Shown here one piece after another: positions 1-11,328 of a DNA stretch of 64,000 nucleotides. The notes under the pieces are model-generated. The model did not search any database, had not been told where the DNA came from, and saw nothing but the letters and a program-made list of their open reading frames with translations. A program made the translations under genes and the position numbers. The stretch is from Undaria pinnatifida. Its lineage: Eukaryota > Sar > Phaeophyceae > Laminariales > Alariaceae. The stretch covers positions 1,448,501 through 1,512,500 of the forward strand of contig JABAKD010000013.1 in assembly GCA_012845835.1 (NCBI GenBank). The letters are read 5' to 3'. Within the stretch, counting starts at the first letter, position 1. Each line of letters opens with the position of its first letter.

Positions 1-105
1 CGGTCTTCTCTGTCACAAGGCTAGCCTCACAAAAATGAAAACAAGACCAAAGACAAACACCTACAAACCAGAGGTCAACAGAGGTCCCGCTCACAACGCC
101 GACCT

Positions 106-303
106 CTATCCAACCGCATATTTCGCCATTTCGGACGCCGTCAGTTCTTCCCAGTCGTTATTCGGGAAGCGGACGCGCCAATACGGCGGATACAAGTGAT
201 GGCCCTGCCCAGACAGAATGACCCGAATTGCGCCGTTGTCGTGCGGCTTATCGATATTCGTGCCGATCGGGAACCTCCGCAGCGCCTCTCGTCTACTCAG
301 CAC
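106..303 (-). pseudogene. Degenerate ORF, unrecognised small domain
   Basis: A 65-codon minus-strand frame ends in YWRVRFPNNDWEELTASE, a layout (aromatic-x-V-x-aromatic, acidic patch, EEL) that resembles the small beta-barrel tails found at the C-terminus of some retrotransposon pol proteins. No catalytic motif and no neighbouring pol domain is visible, so this is only a resemblance. It may be a host exon, a TE remnant or chance. Confidence 0.2.
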
Positions 304-946
304 GGGCCCTTTCTTCTCTTCTCGCCAACCTCGACATGGCTTGAGCCCTTAGAAATCACCTTCACCGCCTTCTATGGGCCGGTCCACGTTTCATGATCCA
401 GCTTCGGTCTCATCCCCTGCCGGTAGAGTGAGCCGTCGCTTTCCCGGGCGAGGACGAGGTCGCCCCCTGCGGCGCGCGCGCCGTTCAACGGTCTCTGAAT
501 TGCAACGTTGGGGCGCTGACGTGCCTTCTCATTCCATCGTGCGTCTTCTCAACCGCGCCCCGGACCCCCGGCACGTTGTGCCGGTGCCTTTCGGTCAGAG
601 GTTCGAGGTCTCCAGTCGCCTCTGTGTCACCCATCTGCGGCACTAGCATATCAAGGGACGTACACGCGCTGCAACCGGACAGGGGCTGGAAGGGAGGTAA
701 AGAGGACGGCAGGAATGGGCCTGGCCCGATGGTTTTAATCCAACATGCTCCAGCTACATGCTCGTCCTATAGCATGGGTTGCGGTTAGGGTTAGTGTTTC
801 ATCTGAGAGTGCGACGTGCCTGCTCTGGGGTAGCCCCGACTGACTCTATGTTGGTTGACTGCTCGCGAATATCCTCAGCAACGACGATGACGAGAACCAC
901 GACACCGCCAACAGCATACTAAGAATACGTTATGAGGATAGGGGTC
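304..946. other. Left flank without a recognisable gene
   Basis: GC-rich sequence with short unrelated frames only. A telomere-like doublet (TTAGGGTTAG) lies near 785 and is too short to mean a telomere. The last five bases before the copia LTR (GAGCA, 947-951) are the left target-site duplication of the next element. Confidence 0.5.
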
Positions 947-951
947 GAGCA

Positions 952-1618
952 TGTTGGTAAATCGGCAGCTTCTGGGGAAAAGGTATTATATTATTGAGAC
1001 TTTCGTCTGGAGAGACATGCTGGAAAGTGGAGTGGGTCATGTGGGCCAACTCTCCACAGCCCAGTAATAACTGCTCGTAGTCGAATACCTAAACCTCCTC
1101 GCATAGTGCCTACTCGTACATACCCGTGGGACTGCTCGTGGGTGATACCACGAGACGATCCCTGTAACTTACCTCCGTGACACAACGTATGTAACTGTAA
1201 CTTATTGCTAGGCTGTTCGTTGAGACAAGCTATATCGTGTTAGCAACACTACAGGAATGTTCCTACTCGTCAATGTGTCCAATGAACACGAAGGGGGCGA
1301 GCATGGTAGGCGCGTTGCTCCGATCTCCCAACGTCTTCTCGGTGGAATGCACACTCGGAATACCACGTCACACGCCGACACTACAACAACCAAACAATCC
1401 GCACGATCCTATTGGCCAAGTGTCTGACGTACTCCAACGTACTACATACCAACATACCGACAGAGACACCTTCGTCCGTTGTATTAACCCGACACACTAC
1501 AAAGAGTATTCTCGGAACATCCTGCTCAACAACAATGAGTGACAGCAGTTCTCATATTCAAACTGTCCAATCAGATTCTCCTATCACAGCAGCCGATACA
1601 CTGCCGCTACCACGAACA
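952..1618 (-). repeat. 3' LTR of the copia element
   Basis: This 667-bp repeat is the partner of 5990-6656. The element is read on the minus strand, so this copy is its 3' LTR. A polypurine tract abuts it on the internal side. The five differences I see from the partner are single-base changes, all in the first 300 bases of the repeat. Confidence 0.95.
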
Positions 1619-1627
1619 CCCTCCCTA
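1619..1627 (-). promoter_or_regulatory. Polypurine tract of the copia element
   Basis: On the minus strand these bases read TAGGGAGGG, directly against the 3' LTR. That is where the plus-strand primer of an LTR retrotransposon lies, and it confirms the orientation given by the coding domains. Confidence 0.75.
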
Positions 1628-1689
1628 GGGGCTGTTGTATCAACCAGACCAAGTACTTATCAAGAAAAACAAAATCAAAAACAATTCAG

Positions 1690-1900
1690 ACTTCTACTTC
1701 CTAGAGCCCAGCGCAAAGTCATTTCTGCGAGCGCAATCGCACCTGAGCTGTCCTAAAGGACCTCTATCTTACGAGGCTTCACACGGGACCTCAGAAACAG
1801 GAGCACTCCGTTCACGAACAGAGAGCCTCCTTCATACCATCCACCATCGCAAGGTACTCCGCCTCAGAAGTCGACTGCGAAACGCATTTCTACGTCGTAG
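1690..1900 (-). pseudogene. copia RNase H / pol C-terminus remnant
   Basis: Read on the minus strand, the segment contains TSEAEYLAMVDGMKEAL, the conserved copia RNase H box (T-EAEY-A). A downstream stretch, SGAIALAEM, matches the usual D/SGAIALA-N block. The two pieces lie in different frames with stops between them, so the domain is broken. It is the most downstream pol domain, just before the polypurine tract, as expected for copia. Confidence 0.75.
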
Positions 1901-2499
1901 AAATCCAAATCAAAACAACAAATATCTCAGCTACAAAAACAACCATCGATCCTGAAACTGATCTACGGTCAGTAGCCTAATCTCGCAACGTCGGTACCTA
2001 CGAACTACAAACAATACCAGCGTACCTGCTATGTCTACCAAACTGTCTGTTCAAACTATGTCAACCGAACAAACTTCAAAACAAAATTAAATGCGCCATT
2101 TCCAGACGATTATGCAGGATCTTCCGGGTTGCTTTCTAGTGGCTCTTCGTTGGCTCGTTGGGTGCCTGCCACAGTTTGCACAGCGTTCAAGGTATCAGTT
2201 CTAGTCTCGCTGGCGATCCATGCTGGCTCCACACCACCTCTCGGCCACCACTTCTTCGAACGGCACATTTTCTGCCTCGCCATCCTCCAACAAGGACCTG
2301 TATCGCTGGCAAGGGAAGGAGGGATAGGGCTGATGCGACAAACAATTAACGTCTCGAGAAAAACTCCTCACGTAGTATCTCGCCCGAGAAATCTCAATCG
2401 TGCCAGCCCCGCGGTCACCTAAATTATTCGCAACCAATAAAGAACTTGACCTCACCCAAATTCTTCGTAGAAACAGATTCGTCTGCTGCTGCTGCCATA

Positions 2500-3070
2500 A
2501 ACACTTCAGCCAGACTAATCGTTCCTGCATACAGAATGTCATCCACATGAACCACATCCATCCCCACTACCGTCTCCCTTCACGAAACGCAGGACACAGG
2601 GGTCTGAAATACACTGCTCGAAACACCAGTCTAGATGCGTGCCTTCGTCCGTACAAACTCTTGTGTTCAAACGAACAACTTTTCCTGACACCAAACCACA
2701 GCCAGGAGGCAACTCCATCAACACTTCGTGATCCAATTCCGACCGAGCAAATGCTTGCTCAATCCGAGTGAAATAATTCCAAATTGTACTTGCTCGCCAA
2801 CGCCACTACCAATCTATGAGATACAGCATTTGCGGTAGGCAAGAAAGTCTCAAGACATTCCACACCGTACTTCCGCTTGTAGTTCTTCACTACAAGCCTA
2901 GCCTTGGCTTTCACTATCTTTCCTTTTTCGTCTGCTTTCCATTCGAAAACCCTTTCAGCATCAATCACATTACAGCCTATCGGGACTTTTACTGCCAACG
3001 TGAACGTTCTTGCTCTCATCAAGCCGTCAACCTCTGCAGACCTGGCTCCTTCCCAAATCTTGGCGTACAA
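2500..3070 (-). pseudogene. copia reverse transcriptase remnant
   Basis: The frame at 3070-2759 holds the N-terminal RT block: IGCNVIDAERVFEWKAD, then KARLVVKNYKRKYGVECLET and LVVALASKYNLELF. It stops where the family continues with the motif-A aspartate region. The next frame (2736-2539) resumes with VLMELPPGCG, SGKVVRLN and EQCISDPCVLRFV, but the Y-G-L-K-Q segment expected between the last two is lost. A weak HVDD-like box follows at about 2550. An RNA-dependent DNA polymerase by ancestry; at least two breaks make it inactive. Confidence 0.88.
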
Positions 3071-3865
3071 CGCTGGGCCACATGATAGCTACCAGGCTCT
3101 GACCCAACATCTTGAATCAGTAACTATGGCAATTCCATTTCTACCTACTGCTACAAGGGCATACACTATGTCTTATGCGAAGATGGATCCAAAATTGAAT
3201 ATGAGTGCAGACGTACTCCTTGACTGCACAGGTTTCGCACGCGAGTTCTATCATCTCACACTTCACCATTCTCGCGAGTAACAGTACTGCAGTCAGCAAG
3301 CTCAGCGACAAACCGCGGAATACGATCGGCAAAAGGGGACGCCTCTGCCTGCATCTGTCTTCCCGATCCAATCAACTCGTCACCATTATGCCCGCCCGGC
3401 CCAATCGACTCTACCTCATCATTCCCTCCCGGATCCCCCGTCTCTACCACCTCCTCCTCTATCTTTTGCCCTCCCTACGCCTGCCCATCAGTCTCAGGCG
3501 CTGCAGAAGACACACAAAAGGGGGCGACTCAATCAGAGAAAATATTTACGGGCGAAAGCGATTCACAACGGAAGATGGAACACAAGAGGAATGACCTACT
3601 ACACTGCCCGCATCAACCGAGACAACATCATTAACTCCCGCACCAGAAAGTACGACAGCACGTTTCAAAAGTGTGTGGGCAACTGCTCTTCCAACAGGCG
3701 ACCATACCTCGTTTTCTACATCGTCGCTACTATCCGTCACTATCCTCCCCTCCCTCCTCTGCGACCCTATCGGCAGACAAGATTGCAGTGGAGGGAGCTG
3801 TGACGGCAACACCTTCCATGGCAACAGCAGTTTGGACGGTCGCTGTCACCTGCAGGGCGTTGGCT

Positions 3866-4609
3866 TCAAAAACAAAACGGATACGGTCCGTCAGGACGAG
3901 GTCCTCCATACCACATTTCATACGGTGATTTAGTCTCAGGGTTAGCGGAGCACGCAGTGTGATTCATGGCTTCGCAAGCCCAGTGCATTGCCTCAGCCCA
4001 GAGTATATCAGTCTTATGCAATCGCACATATTCAAAAAGAACTTTAGCCTGGATACGAGCCGCCACCGCGGCCTCCTATATCAATCCCAACCCACGCTAT
4101 GCAACACCACTATATTGCGGACTATAAGCCAGTGTGAACTCTTGTTTGATCAAAAGTTCGTGGCACACAGATGCAAATCCCTTCCGAAAAACTTCCCTCC
4201 ATCGTCAGATCTAACAATCTCAACCTATGACGGGACACCATCAGCACGCACACTGCAAGAAAACTCCGAACAGCACTCCCTGCGTCTGATTTATTTTTCA
4301 AGAACTACATCCATGCATGCCTTGTGAAATCATTCTCCACAAACATGGGGTAGCGCTGTACCCCCTACGGACACAATGTCCTTCCTCCCTCCCAGGTCAA
4401 CAAAAACAAATCTTTCTGCCCAACTTTTATCTTATCAATCTACGTTTAGCATCAAGCGAATGAGCATAAGTGTTGTTAACTCGTTCACATCCATCGTGGT
4501 TTCCTGCTAGCAGTATTAAATCAGTCAACACCGAACAAATAGAGTATTCTCCTAGACGATACGCGTTCAGCATGCCATGAACGTTTGGAAATATCACTTT
4601 ATCCTTCAA
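3866..4609 (-). pseudogene. copia integrase remnant
   Basis: The clearest part is 4066-3866: AKVLFEYVRLHKTDILWAEA, then CEAMNHTACSANPETKSPYEMWYG, the C-terminal end of a copia integrase core (the N-x-SP-E-x-W/F block). Upstream, 4330-4140 reads FLKNKSDAGSAVRSFLA and a damaged D-G-GxF stretch, corresponding to the central integrase core. 4609-4427 is an open frame in the right place for the pre-integrase region but has no diagnostic residues. The Ser/Asp-rich stretch 3824-3546 is the normal linker between integrase and RT. Stops and shifts interrupt all of it. Confidence 0.8.
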
Positions 4610-5336
4610 ACGCAGTCATCACCACATCAGGACCATCAACACACATTCCATGACCTGGCACACATCTAAATCGGAGATGATTGTTGTATCCTAAGCTGGG
4701 GGAATACAACACTTTCTTTCACTCTACTACGGATTATTCGTTGTCAGCAGTCACAAACACCAACAACACGAATACCAACTTCAGGTTGCAGCGAAAATGC
4801 TACCACACCATTCATGCTACAAGTCGCACAGGATGGCACCTAAAAATGATACCATGCATGTTCGACTATTAGAGTTGTTCAAACTGGTTTGAGAGAAAAA
4901 CACTACACTCTCTGCTGATGCACCTTACCCACACTGGGTCATTTCTCTTACCAGGGGGTCAGTTGGAAAACAATGTCAGTCATCGGAATATCAGCCTCAG
5001 AAACAAGCGTCTCATACAGATTTTGTGTCGGGCACTCTTCAGAAAATTCAAATTCTGTCACCACAAGGGATACGATACTTCAGTGCCGTACAGTACCGTT
5101 GAATTCAGGAGCTTTGGGAACTTTGAAAAGGACCCCCACCCAACCTCTCGCCGAATTATATATGTCAGCCCCAGGAATCCATGTATTTCCACTGGCGACG
5201 TTTTCCCACCTCCTACTACTCAACTGAGAAGAGGTGTGAGGAACTGAGGACTGGCTATCTAAAGCCCTACCTACAGTCCCGTGGGCCGAATCGAAGTTTA
5301 CTGCAGTAACAACGAACGATCAGCATACAATGCTAC

Positions 5337-5718
5337 ACGGGGTTCAAGCGTAAGTCTACAAGACTACTACTCCCAACCATCGTGCTGGACACGCCAAGGC
5401 CTTGGGCATCGCCGCCCGTTCCTCCGACGGCCCTGCCGGCGGCACCCGATTGGTGCGCGCCAGCCTGTGGTCCCGCGTCTCTAAGTGCAACGCTCCGAAC
5501 CTGCGAGGAACAATCCTCATAAAATACACGGGGGTTCAAGTCTGGGTTTACAACACCCCACTCCAAACCCTCATGCTGGACACGCCAAAGCCTTGGGCAT
5601 CGCCGCCCGTTCTTCCAACGGTCCTGCTGGTGGCACCCGAGTGGTACACACCAGCCCCTGGTGCAACACCTACATACACAACCAGGGGACTCCATTCCTT
5701 TCTCTCCTTCTTCTTTTG
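5337..5718. repeat. 191-bp tandem duplication inside the copia gag region
   Basis: Two adjacent units (about 5337-5527 and 5528-5718) share GGGTTCAAG and CTTGGGCATCGCCGCCCGTTC with scattered differences. The period is 191 bp, not a multiple of three, so the duplication itself shifts the reading frame on the minus strand. Confidence 0.75.
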
Positions 5719-5883
5719 TGTCTCAACAACAACCAACGCGAACAAACCCTGTTGGTGTGAAAGCTGGGGTGAGCAATGCAGATACTGCGTCTCTAGGGAA
5801 CTCATGAAACACATTATCTCACCAACAACCTGCAGTTCACCCTGATGGTGGGCCGCAGGGGTCGCGTTATCCCCGTCAGCCAT
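5548..5883 (-). pseudogene. copia gag-like N-terminus
   Basis: The first ATG downstream of the 5' LTR that opens a long minus-strand frame is at 5883-5881 (MADGDNATPAAHHQGELQ). It lies about 108 bp inside the LTR, a normal leader length. The frame runs to 5548, where the internal duplication breaks it. No zinc knuckle is visible. The call rests on position rather than sequence similarity. Confidence 0.5.
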
Positions 5884-5989
5884 GACGAAGAGAGGTCGGG
5901 TGATCAAGCCGCCTCCGACATCTATCCGACAGCCCGTCGACACAGTCCAGGGGGACGAAACAGCAGTCGACTGATGACTCGCTTAAGCG

Positions 5990-6656
5990 TGTTGGTAAAT
6001 CGGTAGCTTCTGGGGAAAAGGTATTATATTATTGAGACTTCCGTCTGGAGAGACATGCTGGAAAGTGGAGTGGGTCATGTGGGCCAACTCTCCACAGCCC
6101 AGTAACAACCGCTCGTAGTCGAATACCTAAACCTCCTCGCATAGTGCCTACTCGTACATACCCGTGGGACTGCTCGTGGGTGATACCACGAGACGATCCC
6201 TGTAACTTACCTCCGTGACACAACGTATGTAACTGTAACTTATTGCTAGGCGGTTCGTTGAGACAAGCTATATCGTGTTAGCAACACTACAGGAATGTTC
6301 CTACTCGTCAATGTGTCCAATGAACACGAAGGGGGCGAGCATGGTAGGCGCGTTGCTCCGATCTCCCAACGTCTTCTCGGTGGAATGCACACTCGGAATA
6401 CCACGTCACACGCCGACACTACAACAACCAAACAATCCGCACGATCCTATTGGCCAAGTGTCTGACGTACTCCAACGTACTACATACCAACATACCGACA
6501 GAGACACCTTCGTCCGTTGTATTAACCCGACACACTACAAAGAGTATTCTCGGAACATCCTGCTCAACAACAATGAGTGACAGCAGTTCTCATATTCAAA
6601 CTGTCCAATCAGATTCTCCTATCACAGCAGCCGATACACTGCCGCTACCACGAACA
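5990..6656 (-). repeat. 5' LTR of the copia element
   Basis: Partner of 952-1618, same 667-bp length, same TGTTGG / CGAACA ends. It is followed on the plus strand by the second GAGCA target duplication (6657-6661). I could not identify a convincing tRNA primer-binding site just inside it. Confidence 0.95.
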
Positions 6657-6661
6657 GAGCA

Positions 6662-7110
6662 TACTGCACCTGGCATGCGAACCTGTACATACTCGAGCGA
6701 AGCGAGTTTCTAATCTACACCTGGGCCTTGCAATATAGGCTAGACTCCCATGAAAAAAAAACAGTGTGCACGTGCGTGTCTTCGACTAAACTTGATTTTA
6801 GTGTGGGATCATTTGATTTTAGACTGCAGGTGTAGGCAGACTACCACGGAGCAACAAAACACACACACAACACACACAGCAGCAGACCACACGGGCAAAA
6901 ACAGCAGCACACACCGCTCACACAGCCGGCACACAGCGCTCACACAGCGGGCAGCACACATACAACGGGCGCAGCGGGCGACAATAGTGGCCAGCGGAGA
7001 GCGGGCATGGAGAGTGTGTGCCCGCTAGGGGTGTGTCCGCTGAGTGTATCTACTGCTGTCTCGTGATGAGAGTAGGTCATCATGGAGAGACGTCCGTTGG
7101 GGGCGATTGA
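6662..7110. other. CA-rich low-complexity spacer
   Basis: Sequence dominated by ACACAC / CAGCACAC runs (about 6855-6965) with no coding signal. The last part before 7111 continues in the frame of the helicase fragment but is interrupted by TGA at 7108-7110. Confidence 0.5.
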
Positions 7111-7548
7111 CCCAAACTCGGTCCGTGCGCCAACGCCAGAAGGGCGACAGCAGACACGGCGGAGGGGCTTGAGAGGGACTTCTACCTAGCTAAGGGAGCC
7201 AAGGTCATGCTCACGAAGAACCTGTACCAACAAGTTGGACTCGTGAACGGCATTCGAGGCCAAGTCGTCGAGTTGGTGTTTGCAGACGACGCGCCCCCGC
7301 CGAACCTCCCCCTTTACGTTGTCGTCAAGTTCAGAGGGTACTCAGGGGGGATATGGTCGTCTCAGGAGCGATATAGAGGGTGTGTGCCGATTTCTCTCGT
7401 AGGCACTACCTTGGCAGGACGGGGGAACGCAGGTCAGGACGCAACTGCCGTTGAGGCTCTGCTGGGCCAAACGTCACATCGGCTCTATTCCACTTGTGGG
7501 GCCCCTCGCAATCACACGAACCAATGGCCCGTGGGCGCACACGTCTGA
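7111..7548 (+). pseudogene. PIF1/Helitron-type helicase C-terminal fragment
   Basis: The frame reads TADTAEGLERDFYLAKGAKV then MLTKNLYQQVGLVNGIRGQV and PPPNLPLYVVVKFRGYSG, ending near VPISLV. This is the well-known C-terminal block of PIF1 superfamily helicases (L-x-GA-V-ML--N-----LVNG--G-V, then a V-V-F---YSG segment). PIF1 proteins are 5'-3' DNA helicases, and the same domain ends the Rep-helicase protein of Helitrons. The nucleotide-binding motifs are absent, a stop precedes it and it ends at 7548, so it is a fragment. Helitron origin is an inference, since no Rep motif is present. Confidence 0.75.
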
Positions 7549-7572
7549 CGACAGTTAAATCTATCATCAATC

Positions 7573-7598
7573 AGCTGTCGCTCGTTTTAGCGACAGCT
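7573..7598. other. Perfect 10-bp stem hairpin
   Basis: AGCTGTCGCT and AGCGACAGCT are separated by six bases (CGTTTT). It lies 25 bp beyond the helicase fragment. Helitrons end with a hairpin shortly before CTRR, but I see no CTRR end at the expected 5-12 bp, so it is recorded only as a hairpin. Confidence 0.5.
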
Positions 7599-7619
7599 AT
7601 TGTATCTTTCCATTGTGTG

Positions 7620-8010
7620 CTATAATAACACACATGTGATGATGAGCATACATACTTACGTACATGGTAGGTCTCGAGAATTCATATAAGAGTACATTTA
7701 CACGTACCCATATATGGTACGAATAAGCGCCGAGAATCCATGCATGCCCAATTACCAAGTGTGTTGAGCATCCATGTTCGACTACAGGTACCCACACTAC
7801 GAACAAGTGTCGAGAACCCATGTCCGTAAGCATGCACGCCCTGTCGAGCGTGCATGTGATGCCGCGCATACATACTTACGCTTATGGTAGGTGACAAGCA
7901 TTCATGCACTCAGCCTACGAACAAGTGCATGCGTATGTGTTCGTATATGCATGCCCTGGCGAGCATGCATGCATGGCGAGCATACATATTTCCGCATAAT
8001 AGGCGATAAG
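7620..8010. repeat. Degenerate CATACATACTTACG repeat block
   Basis: Diverged units carry GAGCATACATACTTACG, a GGTAGGTGACAAGCATTCATG-like stretch and many CATGCATG motifs (for example near 7645 and 7865). Related words return at 9600-9790, 11160-11280 and 11640-12730, so this is an old repeat family. No open frame is credible. Confidence 0.5.
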
Positions 8011-8149
8011 CGTTTTCATATCCAACAAATTATGAAGATTTAACACGTTATTTACTACACTTAAACATTGGGTTGCATGCTGCATCTAACATCAAACCTT
8101 CTAGAATAGTAAACATTACAAGCCAGATGATATAAAGGGATGTCTTATT

Positions 8150-9610
8150 GCTTCAATCGTCAGGTTTGTCTCCTTTGAGGATTTATAGTTTCCGCGCACA
8201 TATTGAAATATCCCCCCCCCCCCCCCCCCCTCCCCCTCCCCTGACCCCTCTTGTTCATAAAAAACCCCAACCCTTCCCCCCCCCCCCCCCCGTCCCCCGT
8301 CCCCCGATCCCCCTCCCTTCCGCCTAGTTTGTCCAAACGCCCCACTCACAATCGAAATCGGCCAGAGCAATAAACACCTGTACGCAGTTGATATCACGTC
8401 ATTATCTTTCTGACCATCCATGACGTAGTTTTCAATTCTTTTTCCCCCCACCCCCACCCCCCTCCAACGCCCCCTCTTTTCCAACCACCCGCATGATCGC
8501 CTAGACCTTGCACCACGCGTATAACAAGCCCCTACATATCTTTGATCTCACAGCCGAAGTGTATTTGAATATTTTTGTGACCTAAACCTCCTAAAAAAAC
8601 TCCCCCCCCCCCCCCTCCCCCCCCCTCTCGCTCTCCCTTGCTCAAACGCCCCACCAAATATCGAAATCCGCCAGATTAATAAACACTTCACGCACAGGAT
8701 ATCACCTCATTATCTTTGGAGAGCCATCCATGCCGCTGCTTTCCCCCCCCCCCCGCCCCGAACGCCCCCTTCTTCCCCATCACCCGCACCATCGCCTAGA
8801 CCTAGCACCACACGTATAACAAACCCCTCACCTAAAACCCTTCCTTCCCCTCCCCCCCCCGCCCCCCCCGCCCCCTCCCCGCCCCCCCCGCTCCCCCCCC
8901 CCACCTCCCCCCCCCCCCCCCCAAGCCATCCCAACCCCACCCCCTCGAACACTCCACCCTCTGTCTACTCACTGATTGTACGACTTACCACAGGATATAC
9001 ATGATAAACTGATGCATTACTTCCAAAACCGCCACATTTATCCCCTCAAAATAATGTATAGTTTCCACGCACATATTGAGCTGCCCACACGACCCCGCCC
9101 CAACCCCCCCCCCCCCCAATAAAACACAAGTGCATTTTTTTTTTCTTTTCTTCTTCCAAAACCGTCAGATTTATCCCCTTGAAAGGATTTATAGCTTACA
9201 TGCACAAATTGCCCCCCCTCCCCCCCCCCCCCCCCCCCCTCCAAACCCGCTCGCTTTTGATCAAAACCAGGCCCCCACGTCCTTCAAAACTCCGCCCCCC
9301 CCTCACCGGTTATTCGACTTCCAAGATTCACTTGATAAAAGGATACATTTCCCTCCACAGCTGTCAGATTTTGTCCCCCTCAGAAACGGGTTTTGTAGTT
9401 TCCACGCACAGACTAAAATCACCCTGTTGACCCTGATAGCTACACTGTAGTTGTAAGGGGAGTCGCCGACCTATATCCTTAATGAGGACACACAACTTGT
9501 AATACGCGCGATCGGAGTATCACACACAGCTTGCAAATATGAGTTTCGACGAAATCTTCGATCTCACAGCTGGAGTGTATTTTCATTTTTTATAATATGA
9601 ATAGGTGTCC
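8150..9610 (+). repeat. Poly-C minisatellite / dispersed repeat, plus orientation
   Basis: The block is built from units of about 100 bp in which a short unique part (phrases such as CAGATTTATCCCC, TTTATAG and GCACATATTGA) is followed by C runs of roughly 10-20. The right part (about 8930-9610) is an inverted copy of 27700-28395, and related copies lie at 42537-43148 and 50105-50270. It ends in a core reading ATCTCACAGCTGGAGTGTAT. The C runs give artificial Pro or Gly frames on both strands; none should be read as genes. Confidence 0.85.
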
Positions 9611-9990
9611 AGCATCCAGGTGTGTACACATGCATGCACTGGCAATCATACATGTGATGGCGAGCACACATACTTACGCATACAATGATTGGTGACAGGC
9701 ATTTAGATGCGACAATATATGCAAGCACTCGTGCTGTTTTACATGTCCTCCTGGTATCCACACTAACCACTAGCGTCGCGAATCCATGTGTATTTGTATG
9801 TGTTAGGGAGCGTAGGTGTCCACGTGTATCGTGGACGTCGAGCCTCCACGCACAAGTACAAGCGAGCACAAACTGATGTATGTCATGTTGAGCGTGCAAT
9901 GCTCAAGGAGCATGCGTACTGATACTGAATAAATCGTGATGCTCGAGAGCATCGAGCATCCACGCCAAACTAATATAGTGCTGTATGCCA
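9611..9990. repeat. Degenerate repeat block of the CATACATACTTACG family
   Basis: Contains GGCGAGCACACATACTTACG and a GGTGACAGGCATTTAGATG stretch matching the block at 7620-8010, with heavy divergence. No gene seen. Confidence 0.4.
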
Positions 9991-10107
9991 ACAAACTTTA
10001 ATGAACCTACATGCGCCCACGAGGATGCGGTGACGGGTGTAGATATTTACGTGCTACCAGGTACCCCTCAGCACCCCACACGCAATTGACGCTGAACAGT
10101 TGTTGCC

Positions 10108-10517
10108 CTACTTCGAGCCTATGCCAGTATATGTATGTTGTTGATGTTGTTGATATTGGTCGGGCGGGCCAGGAGTAGACCACGCATGCGTCTCATAGCT
10201 GGTTGGGGGATATGGCGGAGTTTGCGGGGTGAATTGCACGGCCAGTAAGTACTCGGGTGTCGTTTCTCTCATACCTACCACACTCTTCCATCGCTTCTTC
10301 GAGCGCGCGACGTGGCTGATGACACCCACAGCCGCCCCGACCACCCGCATCCTCCCCTCCAGTATGTCAGAAATGTGGTGGTGCCTGACCGATGACGGTC
10401 TTCAGAGGCTAACACAGAGTCCTGGCGAGACGAGCTCGAGCCTGACTGATGATGGTTTAGACGATGGCGGATCACTTTGAATGGGCTCTCGTTGGGCCAA
10501 CCAAAAACTTCTGTCAC
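10108..10517 (-). other. Overlapping minus-strand frames, unrecognised
   Basis: Two frames overlap here (10350-10108 and 10517-10275). The first contains SHVARSKKRWKSVVGMRE followed by a Pro/Gln/Tyr-rich tail. The second is Ser/Arg-rich. If they belong to one protein, a frameshift or an intron joins them near 10300-10350. I recognise no domain, and flanking DNA is repetitive, so coding status is doubtful. Confidence 0.2.
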
Positions 10518-10645
10518 TATGAACTGTCCAAGTCCAGATGCAGATGTGAAGAGTTAACTCGATGTGCAAGCACTCGTGTCTCTTCCTTTTTACTCTAACA
10601 AATCATCTCGTATGGTGGTATCCACTACACACGACACCCAGGGCA

Positions 10646-10726
10646 ATCTTACGCACGTGACTGTGAGTAAACACTTCGATCTTACGCAGGTGACCTAGTC
10701 AACGCTTTGATCTTACGCACGTGACC
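10646..10726 (+). repeat. Three short repeats ATCTTACGCACGTGAC
   Basis: Copies start at 10646, 10679 and 10710. The first and third carry CACGTG; the second reads CAGGTG. CACGTG is the E-box/G-box core of bHLH and bZIP factors, but no promoter context is visible, so function is unknown. Confidence 0.55.
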
Positions 10727-10739
10727 CGTCAACGCGTTA

Positions 10740-11328
10740 TTACTTGGTGGAACGCAGTACCATATATGTGTCTTCTTCCATAACAAAGAAAAATAACTTC
10801 TATCACATGGTTCGACAGCTTACCCAGTACTCTGCATACACTTATTTGACTATGTAATGAACATCTATCTATATACGATAGATTCCTTGTGAATCATACT
10901 CTTTAACACAGCAGTATCCAGCTAGTCTAGTGCTGTGACGCCGTGGATCTGTATCAGCGCCGTCCTGCATTATTTCATTCTGTTGCGCTCGCTATGGTTC
11001 GTCGCTTATGCCCAAAACACCTAGAGCGCTCGGCGCGCGGGCTACGGTCGAAAAGGGATGGACGGGGGTCATGGCAGATGAAACAGACAGTTCTGGTATG
11101 GGCAGCTTAGTCCAGTACGCTAGGGCGAAGCACTTGAATAGGTAGACTATATTTCGAGTGTGTGTGCGTTGGCAAACGTGCATGTGATTGTGAGTGCATG
11201 TACTTACCCATATGTATGGTGAACGCCGAGTATCCCTCTACGACCAACAGCGAGCCTACGTCGTGCAGAACATGCGGTGGCGAGCCTATAGACTATACTG
11301 TATGTCCGCGAGGGCACACACCTATCAG
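10740..11328. other. No gene; degenerate repeat towards the right
   Basis: No open frame with family features. Bases 11160-11280 repeat words of the CATACATACTTACG family just upstream of the SINE. Confidence 0.4.

Larger units (their letters stand above)
952..6656 (-). mobile_element. Full-length Ty1/copia LTR retrotransposon, coding region decayed
   Basis: Two 667-bp direct repeats (952-1618 and 5990-6656) start TGTTGG and end CGAACA, so the tips form the usual TG..CA inverted pair. GAGCA stands immediately outside both ends (947-951 and 6657-6661), a perfect 5-bp target duplication. Between them the minus strand holds, in copia order, a gag-like start, integrase, RT and RNase H. I count five substitutions between the LTRs (about 99.25% identity), so insertion is recent, yet the internal frames are broken many times. 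No protease motif was recognised between gag and integrase (about 4610-5330). Plus-strand frames in the interval are shadows. Confidence 0.93.

Noticed and set aside
8116-9450. Gly- or Pro-rich ORFs over the C runs
   Set aside because: Homopolymer C runs keep frames open by chance; the same repeat gives different frames at other copies.
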